A stretch of DNA of 64,000 nucleotides. Source: DTKD01 sp050948905. Its GTDB lineage: Bacteria; Armatimonadota; UBA5829. Both the position numbers and the translations under genes were made by a program. The stretch covers positions 2,604,001-2,668,000 of the forward strand of contig JBMNES010000001.1 in the NCBI GenBank assembly GCA_050948905.1, read 5' to 3'. The notes beneath the pieces were generated by a model that was not told where the DNA came from, did not search any database, and saw nothing but the letters and a program-made list of their open reading frames with translations. Positions 62,060 to 64,000 of the stretch are shown here, one piece after another. How positions within the stretch are numbered: position 1 is the first letter of the stretch; the number at the start of each line of letters is the position of its first letter.

Positions 62060-62365
62060 TTATGTCACGGTGAAAAATATCATACGTACGTGACCGCGCT
62101 CATCGAAGTATACAAACGTCAGTTTCATGAGGCTATGATAAACCCAAACTTCCTGCTTGCCTTTTGGCGGAGGAGGGGGTTGCGCTCCATAATCGCTCAT
62201 AGCCTGACTAGGCAAAATGATGTTGCCGGGTTCGCCCAATGCTGAGCGAACATCGTGTTTGCTAAACCCGACAAACAACTCATAGGACCGAGACTTAGTG
62301 ATAGCCAGGTAACCGCATAATATTGCCAGTACGATAATAACTGCAATCAATACTCGTGTCTTCAT
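62060..62365 (-). CDS. Small exported or anchored hypothetical protein, BamE/SmpA-like pattern
   Basis: 101 residues. N-terminal helix (VLIAVIIVLAILCGYLAI), then GFSKHDVRSALGEPGNI and VWVYHSLMKLTFVYFDERG, a helix plus three-strand pattern reminiscent of the SmpA/BamE fold with its short lG.P turn. There is no lipobox cysteine in a clean context (one Cys in ILCGY). The match is weak; function unknown. ATG with GGAGG 5 nt upstream. Confidence 0.55.
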   Translation of the reverse strand: MKTRVLIAVIIVLAILCGYLAITKSRSYELFVGFSKHDVRSALGEPGNIILPSQAMSDYGAQPPPPPKGKQEVWVYHSLMKLTFVYFDERGHVRMIFFTVT

Positions 62366-62379
62366 CGTATCCTCCGAAG

Positions 62380-62601
62380 TTAATCCAGTTCGTTAATCAT
62401 CGTTACAAGCAGATATGCGTAATAACTAGCGATCGCACCGGAGGCAACCGCAAGCACAAAGCCCACTCTGGAGAAAAGCCGCTGGTATTGTTTCGAATGG
62501 TTGGTACCGCGCCTCATTGCCAGCAGCGAAAGCACAAAAAGCAGCACACATCCTGTCCCCCAGGCAAAAAACGAAATCACAACCACTTCGGGATGTCTCA
62601 C
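62380..62601 (-). CDS. Small two-helix membrane protein
   Basis: 73 residues, GTG start with AGGTG 4 nt upstream. Helices VVVISFFAWGTGCVLLFVLS and VGFVLAVASGAIASYYAYLL separated by a basic loop. No family recognised. It is 14 bp before the next gene on the same strand. Confidence 0.5.
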   Translation of the reverse strand: MRHPEVVVISFFAWGTGCVLLFVLSLLAMRRGTNHSKQYQRLFSRVGFVLAVASGAIASYYAYLLVTMINELD

Positions 62602-62620
62602 GATGCACCTTTCGATTTTT

Positions 62621-62651
62621 GTTGTTTAGGGAAACCCTTTCCCGGAACCGC
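62621..62651. repeat. Palindromic repeat copy C
   Basis: GTTGTTTAGGGAAA, then CCC, then TTTCCCGGAACCGC on the plus strand. It overlaps the last codons of the 62626-63036 gene, supplying its GKGFP ending and TAA stop. Confidence 0.7.
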
Positions 62652-63036
62652 CGGGGCCGTCGCGCCTCTGACTACGTCTGCGGCGAAGCATTAAGCGCAG
62701 CTTGGGGGCTGCCTCCGCCGCCACGGGGCCTACGATTGCATAGCCAATAATATGTTCTGCCATTAAAAGATAAACATGGTAGTCTGTCTGCAGTCCGTAG
62801 TTACGTTTGAACGAGGCAAAAACCAACGAAGCGCAGGCTGCCATAAAACCACCAAACATAACGCCAACAAGCGCTCCGAGCAGCCATTGCCGAGACCGAA
62901 GCATCAAACCAGAGATAGCAGCGCCAAGCACAACTGCGAGGTAATCCATCCCAAAGCCCTTTTGGTTTACTAATAAGACCATCACAGTGATGGCAACAAC
63001 CAACCCAAAAGCCAAAGCAAATAATGTTCTAAGCAT
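62626..63036 (-). CDS. Hypothetical four-helix membrane protein
   Basis: 136 residues. Helices TLFALAFGLVVAITVMVLLV, YLAVVLGAAISGLMLRS, LLGALVGVMFGGFMAACASL and HIIGYAIVGPVAAEA, then a basic tail RRRRSQRR. The C-terminal residues GGSGKGFP are read from palindromic repeat copy C, suggesting that the repeat reshaped the gene end. ATG with GGAG 7 nt upstream. No family recognised. Confidence 0.5.
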   Translation of the reverse strand: MLRTLFALAFGLVVAITVMVLLVNQKGFGMDYLAVVLGAAISGLMLRSRQWLLGALVGVMFGGFMAACASLVFASFKRNYGLQTDYHVYLLMAEHIIGYAIVGPVAAEAAPKLRLMLRRRRSQRRDGPGGSGKGFP

Positions 63037-63066
63037 AGAAGATCTCCAAATTTTGCAATGTCGGGA

Positions 63067-64000
63067 TCATTCCCGGCTTCCGAAACTCAACTTCTTAAGA
63101 GCGGGATACAACTCTGCATATTCGGAGAATCTGCGTTCATAAACCGCCGCGTTTTCCGGGTTCGGATTTGCGACATCGGTCACCTGCACCCAGTTTTTGA
63201 CGATGGATTCCACGCATTCTCCTGTATCCGCAGCCCGTGCCAAAGCGGCGGCTCCCAGACACCCCGCCTCAGTCACCGCCACCGTCGTTATCGGCCTGTT
63301 GAGCACATCGGCTTTCAGTTGCGTCCACTTTCGGTTTTTTGCGCCGCCGCCTACCGCTATAAGCTCATCGACGCCGATTCCGCACCTGTGCATAATATCG
63401 AGGTTCAGCCGCATCTCCAGCGCCACACCCTCAAGCAATCCTCGCAGAACCTCGCTTCGGCTCGTGGTCAGTCGCAGGCCCATTATCGCTCCCGAAATAT
63501 CCGTATCGAAATACGGAGTGCCGCTCGGAGTAAAATACGGCAGAACCAGCAAATTGGTCGGCGTATTCGGGAGTCCGGCAAGCAGAAGATCGTAGGGGTC
63601 TGCTCCCGTCCGCCTTGCTTGTTCCACTTCCTGTTGTCCCCATTCATCCCGAAACCACTTCAGCAAATTGCCGCCGGTCAAACTGAATGCAATCGTCGCA
63701 TACATCCCCGCGATTGTATAATCATAGGTGCAAAGGTTGCTGTCAAACAGCCCCGCGCCTAATATCGGCTGCGTGAATGCGGCGCAGATGCACTCAACAG
63801 TGCCCGTGGCATACATCCCTCGACCCGATGTCGTAACCCCTGCCCCGAGAGCCGCGCAAGGCTGATCGTGCCCGCCTGATACAACGATTGTATGATCGGA
63901 CAATCCCAGATCGTCGGCTATTTTACTCGGAATGACTCCGACCACTTCCCCGGGAGGCTTAGGATTTGCCAGTTTCGTCTCATCCAACCCCATAGCCGCA
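63067..64000 (-). CDS. FGGY-family sugar kinase (xylulokinase-like), N-terminus beyond right edge
   Basis: About 311 C-terminal residues visible; translation enters from the right edge (reads through AAMGLDET, with no start needed). It phosphorylates a ketose or related polyol with ATP. VVSGGHDQPCAALGAGV, MYATGTVECICAAF, LPYFTPSGTPYFD and LIAVGGGAKNRKWTQLKADVLNRPI are hallmark FGGY C-domain blocks. The substrate could be xylulose, fuculose or another sugar; not decidable here. The upstream partner genes lie outside the window. Confidence 0.88.
   Translation of the reverse strand, partial: AAMGLDETKLANPKPPGEVVGVIPSKIADDLGLSDHTIVVSGGHDQPCAALGAGVTTSGRGMYATGTVECICAAFTQPILGAGLFDSNLCTYDYTIAGMYATIAFSLTGGNLLKWFRDEWGQQEVEQARRTGADPYDLLLAGLPNTPTNLLVLPYFTPSGTPYFDTDISGAIMGLRLTTSRSEVLRGLLEGVALEMRLNLDIMHRCGIGVDELIAVGGGAKNRKWTQLKADVLNRPITTVAVTEAGCLGAAALARAADTGECVESIVKNWVQVTDVANPNPENAAVYERRFSEYAELYPALKKLSFGSRE

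Overview
The window reads as one contiguous bacterial chromosome segment that is densely coded, mostly on the minus strand. It has short intergenic gaps, frequent 1-17 bp gene overlaps, and sigma70-type promoters. Several traits point to a Terrabacteria-type lineage rather than a proteobacterium: a valine T-box leader, McsA-McsB-ClpC, RNase J in an rpsO-pnp operon, and an rpmE / DUF1385-prfA-prmC-tsaC neighbourhood. The many sugar-metabolism families (GH20, Gfo/Idh/MocA, sugar-phosphate-isomerase TIM barrels, DUF4091, DUF4185) would fit Armatimonadota or a relative. That placement is an inference of low certainty. No phage, transposase, CRISPR array or obvious island is visible.

Positions 1-12.0 kb hold an exopolysaccharide / O-antigen-type locus on the minus strand. 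One operon (rfbA-rfbC-rfbB, promoter near 12.03 kb) makes dTDP-4-keto-6-deoxyglucose. A second (promoter near 9.29 kb) encodes the initiating phosphoglycosyl transferase. A third (promoter near 8.2 kb) encodes a Wzc-like chain-length protein, an ABC-2 export permease, a GT2 glycosyltransferase, an ATP-grasp ligase, a flippase-fold membrane protein, a double-GNAT acetyltransferase and a WecE-type sugar aminotransferase that runs off the left edge. Positions 12.1-23.2 kb look like a seven-gene co-directional unit behind a valine-specific T-box riboswitch: a membrane protein, valS, a GH20 hexosaminidase, a Gfo/Idh oxidoreductase, lepA, a TIM-barrel isomerase and lipA.

Positions 23.2-32 kb carry accessory genes: an ADP-ribosylglycohydrolase, a DUF1361 membrane protein directly followed by a four-PAS histidine kinase, a UshA-type phosphoesterase, a DUF4185-like secreted protein and a TGS-domain GTPase. 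Positions 32-36.5 kb hold the translation cluster rpmE / DUF1385-prfA-prmC-tsaC with an rfaE2-like nucleotidyltransferase. A DUF4091 protein (36.7-38.2 kb) converges on an ilvE-mcsA-mcsB-clpC operon across a shared terminator. Next come a second TIM-barrel isomerase, a solitary tRNA-Ala(CGC) with its own promoter and terminator, and a quinol nitric-oxide reductase operon (qNOR-DUF488-HPP).

From 47.9 kb there is an MDR oxidoreductase, thi4 under a TPP riboswitch whose expression platform is a Shine-Dalgarno-sequestering hairpin, and a 1080-residue exported TPR-CHAT protein. A roughly 320-bp non-coding gap with strong inverted repeats follows. The operon rpsO-pnp-M16 peptidase-dapB-asd-rnj lies on the minus strand to 61.1 kb. 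The right end contains four small membrane/hypothetical genes interspersed with three copies of a 31-bp palindromic repeat, then the C-terminal part of an FGGY sugar kinase cut by the window edge.

The points most worth a second look are: the polysaccharide tyrosine-kinase homologue lacking its P-loop lysine; the T-box hairpin overlapping an apparent start codon and its unusual operon content; the exported CHAT protein; the possible structured RNA at 53.3 kb; and the palindromic repeats. I did not find a convincing wholly new multi-gene system.
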